A DNA stretch of 57,885 nucleotides, taken from contig WQZF01000008.1 of the NCBI GenBank assembly GCA_009780885.1, positions 1 to 57,885 of the forward strand. The letters run 5' to 3'. This DNA is from Betaproteobacteria bacterium. GTDB taxonomy: Bacteria; Pseudomonadota; Gammaproteobacteria; Burkholderiales; Rhodocyclaceae. The notes below the pieces were generated by a model. It was not told the DNA's origin and made no database searches. It was given only the letters and a program-made list of their open reading frames with translations. Positions 57,763-57,885 of the stretch are shown here, piece by piece. The position numbers were made by a program, and so were the translations under genes. The first letter of the stretch is position 1. Each line of letters opens with the position of its first letter.

Positions 57763-57885
57763 TTGAGTCACCCCAACCTGAAGGTTGGGGATTCCTCGAC
57801 ACAGTGTGGGGCGCCTTTGGCGCCTGTCACGCTATGTCTCGCTGACCCCGCCATGAATGGCGGGGATTGCGCTCGACAGGTGTTC
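57763..57885 (+). repeat. Multi-hairpin repeat element, copy 2 (well preserved, runs off the window)
   Basis: Three perfect hairpins: CCCCAACC-TGAA-GGTTGGGG, GGCGCC-TTT-GGCGCC and CCCCGCCA-TGAA-TGGCGGGG. The whole 120 bp matches the copy at 400-522 in reverse. The two TGAA-loop hairpins share the same design, which suggests recognition by one protein or a structured RNA. Confidence 0.8.

Overview
The window reads as chromosome of a GC-rich betaproteobacterium, probably Rhodocyclales or a close relative. The evidence is betaproteobacterial gene orders: the division and cell wall (dcw) cluster, yraN-diaA-dolP facing rsmI, yadGH-like ABC genes followed by bolA-like and murA, and rpsU-dnaG-rpoD-tRNA. 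Protein styles fit too. The exact genus cannot be fixed by eye.

Layout. 1-670: tail of an integron integrase, then two non-coding repeat elements. 705-19565 (minus strand): a nearly complete dcw cluster, transcribed mraZ-rsmH-ftsL-ftsI-murE-murF-mraY-murD-ftsW-(orf117)-murG-murC-ddl-ftsQ-ftsA-ftsZ-lpxC. murB is absent from its usual place, and several normally tight junctions have been opened by repeats. 19800-24040: nudB, a Crp/Fnr regulator, thpR, dnaQ and an isolated nosD. 24860-27860: dolP, a SIS isomerase, a secreted HIRAN protein and yraN, facing rsmI. 28300-31380: FHA protein, ornithine-cyclodeaminase-family enzyme, lspA, fkpB. 31828-35128: ABC-2 exporter, ibaG, murA. 35536-39944: rpsU-dnaG-rpoD and tRNA-Ile2(CAU). 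40127-47606: accessory stretch with a DUF4258/HTH toxin-antitoxin-like pair, an exported serpin, a Bax-inhibitor-1 protein, AqpZ, a lower-GC XRE-HNH fusion and an IS110-family transposase. 47720-52348 (minus): GntP-type permease, patatin phospholipase, diguanylate cyclase, V4R protein. 52497-57704 (plus): arsR-aas-amidohydrolase-lplT, a phospholipid repair operon with its own ArsR regulator.

The strongest signal not explained by genes is a set of small repeat families between them. One is an AT-rich imperfect palindrome, present seven times and exactly 78 bp long each time by my count. Its ends read ATTTTCTAAATT / AATTTAGAAAAT and its centre holds CTACTGTAG. A second is a MITE-like element with ends reading CTCTGAACAAGTC; one copy abuts the dnaG start codon and the other lies just before lspA. 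A third is a multi-hairpin element whose two copies lie in opposite orientation at the two ends of the window. The ftsW-murG spacer holds an open frame built from repeated DNA, coupled by ATGA overlaps on both sides. The best candidates for undescribed biology are these repeats, the XRE-HNH fusion, the serpin and the ArsR-controlled lysophospholipid operon.
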